A stretch of DNA of 64,000 bases from Thermomonas sp. (GTDB taxonomy: Bacteria > Pseudomonadota > Gammaproteobacteria > Xanthomonadales > Xanthomonadaceae): assembly GCF_029945965.1 (NCBI RefSeq), contig NZ_JAQSDO010000015.1, forward strand, positions 871,952 through 935,951. Direction: 5' to 3'. Below are positions 1-10,068 of this stretch, in pieces. Under the pieces are notes generated by a model. The model saw only the letters and a list, made by a program, of their open reading frames with translations, had not been told where the DNA came from and ran no database searches. Within the stretch, counting starts at the first letter, position 1. Every line of letters starts with the position of its first letter. A program made the translations under genes and the position numbers.

Positions 1-451
1 ACACGATGTAACTGTGCCGGCGGGTCTGGGTGAGCAACCCCTTGCGCGCATCCACCAGCACGATCGCAAGGTCGGCGGTCGAGGCGCCGGTGGCCATGTT
101 GCGGGTGTATTGCTCGTGGCCCGGGCAGTCGGCAACGATGAATTTGCGCTTGTCGGTACCGAAGTAACGGTAGGCCACGTCAATGGTGATGCCCTGCTCG
201 CGCTCGGCGGCCAAGCCATCGACCAACAGCGCGAAATCGATGTCCTCGCCCTGGGTACCGTGGCGGCGGCTGTCGGCTTCGAGCGCCGCGACCTGGTCGT
301 CAAGCAGCAGATGGGTGTCGTGCAGCAAGCGCCCGATCAGGGTGCTCTTGCCGTCATCCACGCTGCCGCAGGTGATGAAGCGCAGCAGGCTCTTGGTTTC
401 GTGTTGGTGCAGGTAGGCGGCGACCTGCGCGCTAGCGTCATCGGTACGCAT
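1..451 (-). CDS. cysN: Sulfate adenylyltransferase subunit 1 (CysN), N-terminal part, truncated by window edge
   Basis: Reverse-strand translation gives [46 protein letters not shown]..., with a GTPase P-loop and [17 protein letters not shown]. The start codon overlaps the cysD stop. Confidence 0.93.
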   Translation of the reverse strand, partial: MRTDDASAQVAAYLHQHETKSLLRFITCGSVDDGKSTLIGRLLHDTHLLLDDQVAALEADSRRHGTQGEDIDFALLVDGLAAEREQGITIDVAYRYFGTDKRKFIVADCPGHEQYTRNMATGASTADLAIVLVDARKGLLTQTRRHSYIV

Positions 452-1356
452 CAGAAATAGCCTTCCTGTTTCTTCTTTTCCATCGACGCAGACGGGTCCT
501 GGTCGATCACCCTGCCCTGTCGCTCCGAGGTCGTCGCCACCAGCATCTCGGCAATGATCTTTTCCAGTGTGTCGGCGTCCGATTCGATCGCGCCAGTCAG
601 CGGATAGCAGCCCAGGGTGCGAAAGCGCACTTTCTTCAACATCGGGATTTCGCCATCGCGCAGTGGCAGGCGCTCGTCATCAACCATGATCAGCGCGCCA
701 TCGCGCTCGACCACGGGTCGCTCGGCAGCCAGGTACAGCGACGGCACCGGGATGTTTTCGCGATAGATGTAGAGCCAGACATCGAGTTCGGTCCAGTTGC
801 TGATCGGGAACACGCGCACCGATTCGCCTTTGTGGATGCGGGTGTTGTACAGGCTCCACAGTTCGGGGCGCTGGTTCTTGGGATCCCAGCGGTGCTGCGC
901 GTTGCGGAAGCTGAAGATGCGTTCCTTGGCCCGCGATTTTTCTTCATCGCGGCGCGCACCGCCGATCGCCGCATCGAACCCGTGCAAGTCCAGCGCCTGC
1001 TTCAGGCCTTGGGTCTTCATCACGTCGGTATGCACGGTGGCGCCATGGCTGATCGGATTAATGCCGCTGGCCACGCCATCCGGGTTGGTGTGGACGTGCA
1101 ACTGCACGCCGGTTTCGGCGGCGCGCATGTCGCGAAACGCGATCATCTCGCGGAACTTCCAGCCGGTATCCACATGCAGCAGCGGGATCGGCGGCCGTGC
1201 CGGATAAAAGGCCTTCGCCAGCAGGTGCAACAGCACCGAGCTGTCCTTGCCGACCGAGTACAGCATCACCGGATTGCGGAATTCGGCGGCGACCTCGCGC
1301 AGGATGTGGATGCTTTCGGCTTCCAGCCGGTCGAGATGGGTCAGGTCTGGCTTCAA
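451..1356 (-). CDS. cysD: Sulfate adenylyltransferase subunit 2 (CysD)
   Basis: 301 aa [27 protein letters not shown]-loop; located directly upstream of cysN. Confidence 0.96.
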   Translation of the reverse strand: MKPDLTHLDRLEAESIHILREVAAEFRNPVMLYSVGKDSSVLLHLLAKAFYPARPPIPLLHVDTGWKFREMIAFRDMRAAETGVQLHVHTNPDGVASGINPISHGATVHTDVMKTQGLKQALDLHGFDAAIGGARRDEEKSRAKERIFSFRNAQHRWDPKNQRPELWSLYNTRIHKGESVRVFPISNWTELDVWLYIYRENIPVPSLYLAAERPVVERDGALIMVDDERLPLRDGEIPMLKKVRFRTLGCYPLTGAIESDADTLEKIIAEMLVATTSERQGRVIDQDPSASMEKKKQEGYF

Positions 1357-1390
1357 GCCATCAGCCTTTGAAAGACGGTCGTGAAGGATA

Positions 1391-3028
1391 TCAAGTGCAC
1401 TTGCCGCTGCGCAGACTCAGCACATGCGGAGGCGGCATGAAGCTATCGCTGCGCGCGTGTTGCCAGAAGTCTTCGAAAACGGCGTGGTCGGGAATGCCGG
1501 CCAGCAGCTCGCCACGGCGCAGGAATGGGTACAGCGCATTAATCGAACGCACTTCGGTAGGCGACACCCGGCGCAGGATGTGCTCCGGGCCCAACTGGTC
1601 AGGATGCTCCAGGCCCGAGGCGCACAGCAGGTCGCGCAGCACATGCAGGGTGTTGTCGTGGAATTCGCGCACGCGGGTGGATTTGTCCGGCACGTCAAGC
1701 TTGCGCCAGCGGCTCGAATCCTGGGTTGCAATCCCGGTCGGACAGCGGTCGGTATGGCAGCTCAACGACTGGATGCAGCCCAACGCGAACATGTAGCCGC
1801 GCGCGGCATTGCACCAGTCCGCACCCATCGCCAGGGTTCGCGCAATGTCGAAGGCGCCGACGATCTTGCCGGCCGCGCCAATCTTGATCCGGTCACGCAG
1901 ATCCAGGCCGACCAAGGTGTTGTGCACCAGCATCAAGCCTTCCTGCATCGGCACGCCAACGTGGTCGATGAACTCGGCAGGCGCGGCGCCGGTGCCACCC
2001 TCGGCGCCATCGACGACGATGAAGTCCGGAAGGATGCTCGGCTCCAGGGAAGCGCTCTCCTGCATCGCCTTGGCAATGGCGAACCATTCCCATGGATGGC
2101 CGATGGCGAGCTTGAAACCGGTCGGTTTGCCGCCCGACATCTCGCGCAGGCGGGCCACGAACTGCAGTAGTCCAAGCGGCGTCGAAAACTCCGTATGTGC
2201 GGCAGGCGAGACGCAGTCCTGGCCCATTGGCACGCCGCGGGTCGCCGAAATCTCGGCGCTCACCTTGGCCGCCGGCAACACGCCGCCATGGCCGGGCTTG
2301 GCGCCCTGCGACAGCTTGATTTCGATCATCTTCACCTGCGGATCATTGGCCGCCTTGGTGAAGCGTTCGGGATTGAAGCTGCCGTCGTCGTTGCGACAAC
2401 CGAAATAGCCGGAACCAATTTCCCAGACCAGGTCGCCACCGGCTTCACGGTGGTAAGGCGAGATCGAGCCCTCGCCGGTGTCGTGATAGAAGCCGCCGGC
2501 CTTGGCGCCGGCATTGAGCGCGCGGATTGCCGCCGCCGACAGCGCGCCGAAACTCATCGCCGAGATATTGAACACGCTGGCCGAATACGGCTGCTTGCTG
2601 GCACCTCCAATCGTGACCCGAAAGTCCGGCGATTCGATATGGGTTGGCGCGATTGAATGGTTGATCCATTCGTAATCGATGCCGTACACGTCCTGCAGGC
2701 TGCCAAACGGGCGCACGTCGTTGACCCGCTTGGCACGTTGGTAAACCAACGCGCGCTGCTGGCGCGAGAACGGCACCTCGACGATGTCGGACTGGATGAA
2801 GTACTGGCGGATTTCCGGGCCAATGGTTTCCAGCCCATAACGAAGATGCGCCAGGATCGGAAAATTGCGGCGTAGTGTGCTCTTGCGCTGGAGCATGTCC
2901 AGGGTACCCAGCGCGGACAGCGCGCCAAATATCACAACGCCCCAACGCCACTCTATCTGCCACCTACTCAGCAGCAACGAGATCAGGAACAGGACGATGC
3001 TGGCGATGTATGCGCTGTATCTGCTCAT
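1391..3028 (-). CDS. FMN-binding glutamate synthase family protein (GltB central-domain-like, N-terminal membrane segment)
   Basis: 545 aa [38 protein letters not shown] and [13 protein letters not shown] motifs; hydrophobic N-terminus. Confidence 0.88.
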   Translation of the reverse strand: MSRYSAYIASIVLFLISLLLSRWQIEWRWGVVIFGALSALGTLDMLQRKSTLRRNFPILAHLRYGLETIGPEIRQYFIQSDIVEVPFSRQQRALVYQRAKRVNDVRPFGSLQDVYGIDYEWINHSIAPTHIESPDFRVTIGGASKQPYSASVFNISAMSFGALSAAAIRALNAGAKAGGFYHDTGEGSISPYHREAGGDLVWEIGSGYFGCRNDDGSFNPERFTKAANDPQVKMIEIKLSQGAKPGHGGVLPAAKVSAEISATRGVPMGQDCVSPAAHTEFSTPLGLLQFVARLREMSGGKPTGFKLAIGHPWEWFAIAKAMQESASLEPSILPDFIVVDGAEGGTGAAPAEFIDHVGVPMQEGLMLVHNTLVGLDLRDRIKIGAAGKIVGAFDIARTLAMGADWCNAARGYMFALGCIQSLSCHTDRCPTGIATQDSSRWRKLDVPDKSTRVREFHDNTLHVLRDLLCASGLEHPDQLGPEHILRRVSPTEVRSINALYPFLRRGELLAGIPDHAVFEDFWQHARSDSFMPPPHVLSLRSGKCT

Positions 3029-3130
3029 GCGCGAAGCATATCAATCTGGCGCGGCACTCCGTCGCGCCTTCTGCAGGAGCGGACCTGGCCACGACCGCTT
3101 TACGAACCAACTGTGCCGAAACCGATGCAA

Positions 3131-3251
3131 GCTCTTGTAGAGCGTGGCTTGCCGCGCTGGGGCTTGGGCGGCCAAGCGGGGCAAGCCCCGCTCTACGGGA
3201 TGGCTATGGCAGAACGGGGTTGGGCTCTTGTAGAGCGTGGCTTGCCGCGCT
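3131..3251. repeat. REP-like palindromic repeats (three GTAGAGCG... units, one inverted)
   Basis: gctcttgtagagcgtggcttgccgcgct occurs exactly at 3131-3158 and 3224-3251; the inverted relative agcggggcaagccccgctctac is at 3175-3196. Confidence 0.75.
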
Positions 3252-3259
3252 TTGAATGA

Positions 3260-5764
3260 TCACGACCCACGCAGGATTACCGACGGGGGCGAGTTCAGGA
3301 CCCCGCGTGTGGCCCACATGCCAGCGGCCAGTGCAGCGGCCATGCCCAGGCTGCCGCCGACCGCTGCCATCACCCAGTCCGGTTCCCACGGCAGATTGAA
3401 CACACGCGTGGCTACCACCCCGGACAAGATCGAAGCCGCCACTGCCGCCACCAGCCCCGAAATCAGGCCAAGCGCAGCAAACTCGGACGCCTGCGCCAGC
3501 CGCAGTTGCCGGCCGCGCCCTCCGATCACGCGCATCACCGCACCTTCGTGCAGGCGTTCGTCCTGGCTGGCACTGACTGCAGCCAGCAATACCAGCACCC
3601 CGGCAGCGAAGGAAAACCAGAACACCACCCGCACCACAGTCGCGACCTGATCGGCAGTGCTGCGCACCTGCTTGAGTACGGCATCGACATCGATCACCGA
3701 CACATTCGGGAAACGCGCGACCAGCTCAGCGGTAAAGCGCGACTTGGCGGGTGGCACGTGGAGTGCGGTGATGTGGCTGGCCGGGTAACCCTTGAGCGCA
3801 CCGGGCGACACCACCACGAAAAAGTTCGGCCGGAAGTTCTCCCACTCGACCTTGCGCAGGCTGGTGATGCGGGCGTCGAGGCGTTGCCCGGCGATGTCGA
3901 AGCCGATGCGATCGCCGAGTTTCCAGCCCAACGTGTTGGCGAAGCCCTCCTCCACCGAGATTTCCGTCTGCGCGGGGCCGTCGGCCGGCCAGAACTCGCC
4001 TGCTGTGATGCGATTGTCGGGCTGCAGGGTGCTGGTTGTGGACAGGTTGAACTCGCGCTCGGCCAATGCCTGCGCACGCTGACCGGATTCCGCGTATTGC
4101 CCTTTTGGCACCTCGCGCCCGTTGCGGGCGATGTAGCGCGCACGCACCATCGGGAACAACTCTGGTGCCACCAGTCCATTGGACTTGATGAATTCCGCCA
4201 ACGGCTTCAGCTGCTCGGCCTGCACGTTGATGATGAAGCGGTTCGGCGCATCCGCGGCCAGCGTGCGTTGCCAGCGATCCAGCAGGTCGCGTTGCACGAA
4301 GGTCAGCAGCAGCAGCGCCATCAACCCCAGGCCCAGCGCCGAGACCTGGGCAATGCTGGTGCCTGCGCGTCGACTGACGTTGGCCAGCCCGTAACGCAAT
4401 GGCCCACGCAGACGCGAACGCAAGCGGCGCAACAGCAGGATCAGCAGCCAGGCCATCAGCGCCAGCACCGCGAGTGTTGCAGCGATACCGGCCAGCATCG
4501 CAAACCCCAACGTTGCCGATCCCGCTTTCCACCACAGCAACGCGGCCAGGCCGCCCAATCCCGTCACCGCCGCCAGCCATGCGCTTGGCTCAGTCGGATC
4601 CAGGTCGCGGCGCAGCACACGCAGCGCGGGCACGCGACGTAGCGCCAACACCGGCGGCGCACCGAATGCGAGCAACACCAGCATGCCGACTGCCAAACCT
4701 TCGGCAGCCGGCTGCCACGCGGCCGCTGGTATGCCCACGCCCAGTTGCGTAGCCAACCACGCGCCGACGCCCCACTGCAGCAGGAACGCGATTGCAATTC
4801 CAATACTGCAAGCCAGCAGACCCAGCAAGACCAGTTCGCCGACATGGATCGCTACCAGCGTGCGTTGGCTGGCGCCGAGGCAACGCATCACCGCCGCGGC
4901 CTGCAAGTTGCGTTCACTGTGGCGGCGTGCGGCCATCGCCACTGCCACCGCCGCCAGCATCACCGACACCAATGCGGCCAAGCCCAGGAAGCGCCCCGCA
5001 CGGTCAAGTGCGGAAGCGATCTCCGGGCGCGCATCGGAGGCGGTTTCAACGCGCAGGCCGCGCACATTTGCCGCTGTCACCTCACTTGAAAATCGTGACA
5101 GCGCGGGTGCATCACCCGCTACTGCCAGCCGGTAGCGCAGGCGACTGCCTTCCTGCACCAAGCCGGTGGCGGCGAGGGCGTCCAGCGGCACAAAGAGCTT
5201 CGGCGCCACGCTGAAATAGTCGACACCTGCATCAGGTTCCTGCAGCACCAGCGCCGCGATCCGGAAACGGGATTCGCCCAGCGCCACCACATCGCCGATG
5301 TGCGCGCCGAGGCGGTCGGCGCCGGCACGACTGAGCCATGCCGAACCTGCTGGCGGGATGCCACTGGCGATACGCTCGATACCATCACCGGTATCGATGC
5401 GGAACTCCCCGCGCAGCGGATAACCGACGCCCAGCGCACGCACTTCGCCCAACTCCAGGCGCTCGCTGCTGCCACTGCCGATGCGCAACATGCTGGTGAG
5501 GTCGCGGGTCTCGCTCATGCGCAGGCCATTGGCGCGAGCGGCTTCCGCCAATGCAGGCGGCAATGGTTGGTCGCTGCGCAAGACGATATCGCCGCCCAGA
5601 AGACGGTTGGCTTCCTGGGTCAGTGCGCGCGCCGCGCGGTCGGTGACGAAGCCGACCGCGGTAACCGCGATGACCGCCAACACCAGCGCAGCCAACAGGA
5701 TGCGGATGTCACCCGACGCCAAATCTCGGCGTAACTGCCGCCATGCCAGTTTTCCAACCTTCAT
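3260..5764 (-). CDS. ABC transporter permease, FtsX-like (YbbP family)
   Basis: 834 aa multi-TM ORF starting MKVGKLAWRQLRRDLASGDIRILLAALVLAVIAVTAVGFVTDR; overlaps the ATPase gene 5761-6495. Confidence 0.88.
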   Translation of the reverse strand: MKVGKLAWRQLRRDLASGDIRILLAALVLAVIAVTAVGFVTDRAARALTQEANRLLGGDIVLRSDQPLPPALAEAARANGLRMSETRDLTSMLRIGSGSSERLELGEVRALGVGYPLRGEFRIDTGDGIERIASGIPPAGSAWLSRAGADRLGAHIGDVVALGESRFRIAALVLQEPDAGVDYFSVAPKLFVPLDALAATGLVQEGSRLRYRLAVAGDAPALSRFSSEVTAANVRGLRVETASDARPEIASALDRAGRFLGLAALVSVMLAAVAVAMAARRHSERNLQAAAVMRCLGASQRTLVAIHVGELVLLGLLACSIGIAIAFLLQWGVGAWLATQLGVGIPAAAWQPAAEGLAVGMLVLLAFGAPPVLALRRVPALRVLRRDLDPTEPSAWLAAVTGLGGLAALLWWKAGSATLGFAMLAGIAATLAVLALMAWLLILLLRRLRSRLRGPLRYGLANVSRRAGTSIAQVSALGLGLMALLLLTFVQRDLLDRWQRTLAADAPNRFIINVQAEQLKPLAEFIKSNGLVAPELFPMVRARYIARNGREVPKGQYAESGQRAQALAEREFNLSTTSTLQPDNRITAGEFWPADGPAQTEISVEEGFANTLGWKLGDRIGFDIAGQRLDARITSLRKVEWENFRPNFFVVVSPGALKGYPASHITALHVPPAKSRFTAELVARFPNVSVIDVDAVLKQVRSTADQVATVVRVVFWFSFAAGVLVLLAAVSASQDERLHEGAVMRVIGGRGRQLRLAQASEFAALGLISGLVAAVAASILSGVVATRVFNLPWEPDWVMAAVGGSLGMAAALAAGMWATRGVLNSPPSVILRGS

Positions 5765-6495
5765 GCCGGTACCAGGCGCCCGCTGTCGAGCCGCAAGGTG
5801 CGGCTGCAGCGCGAGGCCAGATGCTCGTCATGGGTGACCAGCACCAGGGTGGTGCCGTGGCGTGCATTGAGGTCGAACAACAGTTCAATGATCGCCTGCC
5901 CGGTCTGGGTATCGAGATTACCGGTGGGCTCGTCGGCAAACAGCAACGATGGTTGGGTGACGAACGCGCGCGCCACCGCGACCCGCTGCTGCTCGCCCCC
6001 GGACAGCTGGCGCGGGTAATGGCCCAACCGCTCGCCAAGGCCAACCTGTTGCAGGATCTCGCGTGCAGGTCCTTCGGCATCGTCATCGCCGCGCAGCTCC
6101 AGCGGCAACATCACGTTTTCCAGCGCAGTCAGCGATGGCAGCAACTGGAAGCTCTGGAACACGAAGCCGACCCGCTCGCCACGCAAGCGGGCGCGGCCGT
6201 CCTCGTCCAGCGACGACAGCAATGCGCCATGCAGGCTGACATCGCCGGTCGTTGGTGTGTCCAGCCCCGCCAGCAGCGATAGCAGGGTGCTCTTGCCCGA
6301 ACCGGATGCGCCGACAATCGCCACGCTGTCGCCTGCCTCGATGGCAAACGACACGTCCGCCAGGATGCACAGCCCGCCCTCCGGCAACAGCACAGTCTTG
6401 CCCAGCGCCGTCACACGCAGGGCTTCGGTGGCGTGGACAGCAATGGTTGCAGCGACAGCTGGCATTGCGTGGCTATAGTCCATCATGTCGGCCAT
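5761..6495 (-). CDS. ABC transporter ATP-binding protein (YbbA-like)
   Basis: Walker A GASGSGKST, signature LSGGEQQRVAVARAF, Walker [13 protein letters not shown]; start chosen at MADMMDYSHAMP. Confidence 0.9.
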   Translation of the reverse strand: MADMMDYSHAMPAVAATIAVHATEALRVTALGKTVLLPEGGLCILADVSFAIEAGDSVAIVGASGSGKSTLLSLLAGLDTPTTGDVSLHGALLSSLDEDGRARLRGERVGFVFQSFQLLPSLTALENVMLPLELRGDDDAEGPAREILQQVGLGERLGHYPRQLSGGEQQRVAVARAFVTQPSLLFADEPTGNLDTQTGQAIIELLFDLNARHGTTLVLVTHDEHLASRCSRTLRLDSGRLVPA

Positions 6496-6521
6496 TGGGT
6501 TCGATGTCCTGGAGTGCATGC

Positions 6522-7184
6522 ATGTCGATGAGGTATGGCGGCGGTCGAGCGATCTTGCAATGGGCGATGTTGTTTTCGCTTTGGCTCGCAGCAGGCATCG
6601 CCTGCGCGCAGCCTGTATCAAAACCGCAGGCCGGTAATCACACAGTGCTGGTGGTGGGCGATTCGCTTTCGGCCGCCTACGGCATTGCCGCGCACGAGGG
6701 CTGGGTCGCGCTGACGGGGCAACGCCTGGCGGCGCGCAAACCAGCTTGGCACATCGTCAATGCCAGCATCAGTGGCGACACCAGCGCCGGCGGCGCGGCG
6801 CGGATCGTGGCCGAGGTCGTGCGCGTGAAGCCCGCCGTGGTGGTGATAGAACTGGGCGCCAACGATGGCTTGCGCGGCCTGCCTCTACGCGACCTGCGCC
6901 GCAACCTGGCCCGCATGGTCGGCGCTTCGCAGAGTATCGGCGCGAAGGTATTGGTAATCGGCATGCGTCTGCCACCGAACTATGGCCAAGCCTATACGCA
7001 GGAATTCGAGCGCGGATTCTGCGGCATCGCGGACCTGATGCACGCCGCGTGCCTGCCGTTCCTGCTGGAGCCGATCGCGCGCGATCGCACCGCGTTCCAG
7101 GACGACAACCTGCATCCGGTTGCATCGGCGCAGCCGGCATTGCGCGACCATGTGTGGCCCGCGCTGGCCCCTTTGCTCGACTGA
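6522..7184 (+). CDS. tesA: Arylesterase / lysophospholipase L1 (TesA, SGNH hydrolase)
   Basis: Signal peptide, then VLVVGDSLSAAYGI (GDSL block) and ELGANDGLRG; divergent from the YbbA-like gene. Confidence 0.92.
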   Translation: MSMRYGGGRAILQWAMLFSLWLAAGIACAQPVSKPQAGNHTVLVVGDSLSAAYGIAAHEGWVALTGQRLAARKPAWHIVNASISGDTSAGGAARIVAEVVRVKPAVVVIELGANDGLRGLPLRDLRRNLARMVGASQSIGAKVLVIGMRLPPNYGQAYTQEFERGFCGIADLMHAACLPFLLEPIARDRTAFQDDNLHPVASAQPALRDHVWPALAPLLD

Positions 7185-7198
7185 CAGCGCGCTGTTCT

Positions 7199-7285
7199 TG
7201 GTGCCCGGAGTCGGAATCGAACCGACATACCCTTGCGGGTGAGGGATTTTAAGTCCCTTGCGTCTACCAGTTTCGCCATCCGGGC
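7199..7285 (-). tRNA. tRNA-Leu (anticodon TAA), CCA encoded
   Basis: Reverse strand GCCCGGATGGCGAAACTGGTAGACGCAAGGGACTTAAAATCCCTCACCCGCAAGGGTATGTCGGTTCGATTCCGACTCCGGGCACCA; class II with a variable arm. Confidence 0.95.
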
Positions 7286-7335
7286 GGCTTGTGCATGGTG
7301 CCGTAACTACCGCACAACGCAACTACGCCAAAAAA

Positions 7336-7362
7336 TAAAAATCCCGACCGGAGCCGGGATTT
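7336..7362 (-). terminator. Intrinsic terminator between tRNA-Cys and tRNA-Leu
   Basis: Minus strand: aaaatcccg-gctccggt-cgggatttt followed by tattttttgg. Confidence 0.75.
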
Positions 7363-7378
7363 TCATATTCCAGCAATT

Positions 7379-7452
7379 TGGAGGCCGAGGTCGGAATTGA
7401 ACCGGCGTACGCGGATTTGCAGTCCGCTGCATAACCACTCTGCCACCCGGCC
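7379..7452 (-). tRNA. tRNA-Cys (anticodon GCA), CCA encoded
   Basis: Reverse strand GGCCGGGTGGCAGAGTGGTTATGCAGCGGACTGCAAATCCGCGTACGCCGGTTCAATTCCGACCTCGGCCTCCA. Confidence 0.95.
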
Positions 7453-7460
7453 GGATGACT

Positions 7461-7489
7461 AAAAAAGCAAAGCCCCGCGAACGGGGCTT
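7461..7489 (-). terminator. Intrinsic terminator between tRNA-Gly and tRNA-Cys
   Basis: Minus strand AAGCCCCG-TTCG-CGGGGCTT-TGC-TTTTTT; perfect 8-bp stem with a UUCG loop. Confidence 0.82.
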
Positions 7490-7512
7490 GCGTGAACGTT
7501 TCCGTTCAAACC

Positions 7513-7588
<76 letters not shown>

Positions 7589-7624
7589 GTTGAGCCGACT
7601 ATTCTAGCGCCACGCTCGGCACTG

Positions 7625-8197
7625 TCAACTCCCTTTTCGCTCTTCTGCCGTCAATGATGGCCAGGCGGCCCGCGCGTATTCATATCCCGACCACAAAGTC
7701 AGTATTGCAGCGATGGCCAGCAGCCATTCGCCGATCACGAACACCGGCAAGCCCAACAGGGGTTCGCGGTACAGCAGGAAGCCCAGCGCGACCATCTGCA
7801 CCACAGTCTTGATCTTGCCCACCGCAGCTACCGCGACCTTGCCGCGCTGGCCCACTTCGGCCATCCATTCGCGCAGCGCAGACACCGCGATTTCGCGGCC
7901 AATGATCACCGACGCCCATAGCGCCATCCAAACCGTGTGGTGGTGTTCCACCGTGATCACCAGCGCGGTGGACACCATCAATTTATCCGCCACCGGGTCC
8001 AGGAAGGCGCCGAACGTCGAATACTGGTTCCAGCGCCGCGCAATCCAGCCATCCAGCCAGTCGGTGATGGAGGCGAACGCGAAGATCGCAGTTGCCGCGA
8101 TATTGGTCCAGCGGTAGTCCAGGTAATAGACGATCACCAGTACCGGGATCAATGCGATCCGCGCCAGGGTCAACCATGTGGGGATCGTCAGCTTCAC
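7625..8197 (-). CDS. pgsA: CDP-diacylglycerol--glycerol-3-phosphate 3-phosphatidyltransferase
   Basis: 190 aa; DWLDGWIARRWNQYSTFGAFLDPVADKLMV is the CDP-alcohol phosphatidyltransferase motif; GTG start overlaps the uvrC stop (TAGTG). Confidence 0.95.
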   Translation of the reverse strand: MKLTIPTWLTLARIALIPVLVIVYYLDYRWTNIAATAIFAFASITDWLDGWIARRWNQYSTFGAFLDPVADKLMVSTALVITVEHHHTVWMALWASVIIGREIAVSALREWMAEVGQRGKVAVAAVGKIKTVVQMVALGFLLYREPLLGLPVFVIGEWLLAIAAILTLWSGYEYARAAWPSLTAEERKGS

Positions 8198-10068
8198 TAC
8201 GTCTCCTGTGTTCCCGTTGTGTCCCGTGCCATGCCATGCAGGCTGGTCCAGATCCGTTCCGCCAAGGCCCGGTTGATGCCATCAACCTTGGCGATATCGT
8301 CCACTGCCGCCGCCTTCAATCCCGACAGACCACCGAAATGCCGCAACAGGTTAGCGCGTCGGCGCGGTCCAATACCGGCGATGTCTTCCAGGCGGCTGGT
8401 GCTGCGTGCCTTCTGCCGACGCCCGCGGTGGCCGGTGATGGCGAAACGATGCGCTTCGTCGCGCACCTGCTGGACCAGTTGCAGGCCCGGTGAAGCAGCG
8501 CCTGGCTGGATTTCACGGCCATCCGGCAGTAATAGGGTTTCATCACCAGGCTTGCGCGCAGGCCCCTTGGCCACGCCGACCAGCGCAACGCCGGCAACGC
8601 CACTTTCCTGCAACGCCGTCTGTGCCTGCGCGACCTGCCCGGCGCCACCATCGATCAACAGCACGTCCGGTAGCACCGCATCCGGGTCGCCCTCGGCCGC
8701 AGGCCGGAACCTTCGTTGCAAGGCCTGGTGCATGGCCGCGTAGTCGTCGCCCGGCTCGATCCCGGCGATGTTGTAGCGCCGATACTGGCTGCGCACCGCG
8801 CCGGTGGCATCAAACACCACGCAGGACGCGACGGTGGCCTCGCCCATGGTGTGACTGATGTCGAAACACTCGATACGTTTCGGCGTTTCGGCCAGCCCCA
8901 GCATCTCGCGCAGGTCTTCCACTCGTGCCTGCTGGGCGCTGCTGCTGGTCAATTCCGTCGCCAGGGCGAGTTCTGCATTGCGGCGTACCAGGTCCAGGTG
9001 CGCGGCGCGCTCACTACGCACATTGCATCGCAATTCGACAGTGCGGCCGACATGGCCGGCCAACGCAAGTTCGATCAGTTCGCGGTCGGGGATGTCGCGA
9101 TCCAGCACGATTTCGCGCGGAGGCGGTTGCTCGGCGTAGTACTGCGAGACGAATGCCGCCAGTACTTCAGCGGCGCTGTCCTCGCCATTGGTCTTCGGGA
9201 AGAACGCGCGCGTGCCGAGGTTGCGGCCGTCGCGAAAGGCCAGCAACATCACGCAAGCCGACGCACCCTGCATCGCCACCGCCAGCACGTCGAGGTCAGC
9301 ATTGCGGCCATCCACATACTGCCGCGCCTGCAGCTTGCGGATGGTGGCGATCAGATCACGCAGGCGCGCGGCATTTTCGAAATCAAGATGCTCGCTGGCC
9401 GCCTGCATCGCGGCGGCAAGTTCATCGCCAAGTTCTTCGCTACGCCCTTCCAGGAACAGGCTTGCGCGACGCACCGCCTCTGCGTAAACGGGTGCATCGA
9501 TAAGTCCCACGCAGGGCGCGCTGCAACGGCCGATCTGGTACTGCAGGCAAGGCCGGCTGCGGTTGCGGAACACGCTGTCCTCGCAGCTGCGCAACTTGAA
9601 CAGCTTGTGCATCAGGTTGAGGGTGTCGCGCACCGACACTGCGCTTGGATACGGACCGAAATAGCGACCGGCAATGGCGCGTGGGCCGCGATGGAATGCC
9701 AACCGCGGCCACTCTTCCTGGGTCAGCAGCACGAACGGATAACTCTTGTCGTCGCGCAGCATCACGTTGTAACGCGGCTGCAGCGATTTGATCAGCTGGT
9801 TTTCCAGCAGCAGCGCATCGGCCTCACTGCGAGTGACGGTGACCTCGATCCTGGCGACCTGCGCCAGCATCGACATGATCCGGGTCGATTTCGGCGTCGC
9901 ATTGAAATAGCTGCCGACCCGGTTGCGCAACGCACGCGCCTTGCCGACGTAGAGCACGTCGTCATTGGCATTGAACATCCGGTACACGCCAGGCGCGGCC
10001 AGCAGGCCCGCAGCGGTCACTTTGCCGTCGAAGGCGGGCGTGGTGTCGTCGGGCTTGCGCCGGCTCAG
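8197..10068 (-). CDS. uvrC: Excinuclease ABC subunit C (UvrC); start codon uncertain
   Basis: APGVYRMFNANDDVLYVGKARALRNRVGSYF (GIY-YIG), LRSCEDSVFRNRSRPCLQYQIGRCSAPC, ECFDISHTMGEATVASCVVFD, C-terminal HhH. The 5' end is approximate. Confidence 0.93.
   Translation of the reverse strand: MSRRKPDDTTPAFDGKVTAAGLLAAPGVYRMFNANDDVLYVGKARALRNRVGSYFNATPKSTRIMSMLAQVARIEVTVTRSEADALLLENQLIKSLQPRYNVMLRDDKSYPFVLLTQEEWPRLAFHRGPRAIAGRYFGPYPSAVSVRDTLNLMHKLFKLRSCEDSVFRNRSRPCLQYQIGRCSAPCVGLIDAPVYAEAVRRASLFLEGRSEELGDELAAAMQAASEHLDFENAARLRDLIATIRKLQARQYVDGRNADLDVLAVAMQGASACVMLLAFRDGRNLGTRAFFPKTNGEDSAAEVLAAFVSQYYAEQPPPREIVLDRDIPDRELIELALAGHVGRTVELRCNVRSERAAHLDLVRRNAELALATELTSSSAQQARVEDLREMLGLAETPKRIECFDISHTMGEATVASCVVFDATGAVRSQYRRYNIAGIEPGDDYAAMHQALQRRFRPAAEGDPDAVLPDVLLIDGGAGQVAQAQTALQESGVAGVALVGVAKGPARKPGDETLLLPDGREIQPGAASPGLQLVQQVRDEAHRFAITGHRGRRQKARSTSRLEDIAGIGPRRRANLLRHFGGLSGLKAAAVDDIAKVDGINRALAERIWTSLHGMARDTTGTQET

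Noticed and set aside
14-460. 148-aa plus-strand ORF
   Set aside because: The reverse strand encodes CysN with clear GTPase motifs; the plus frame is a shadow.
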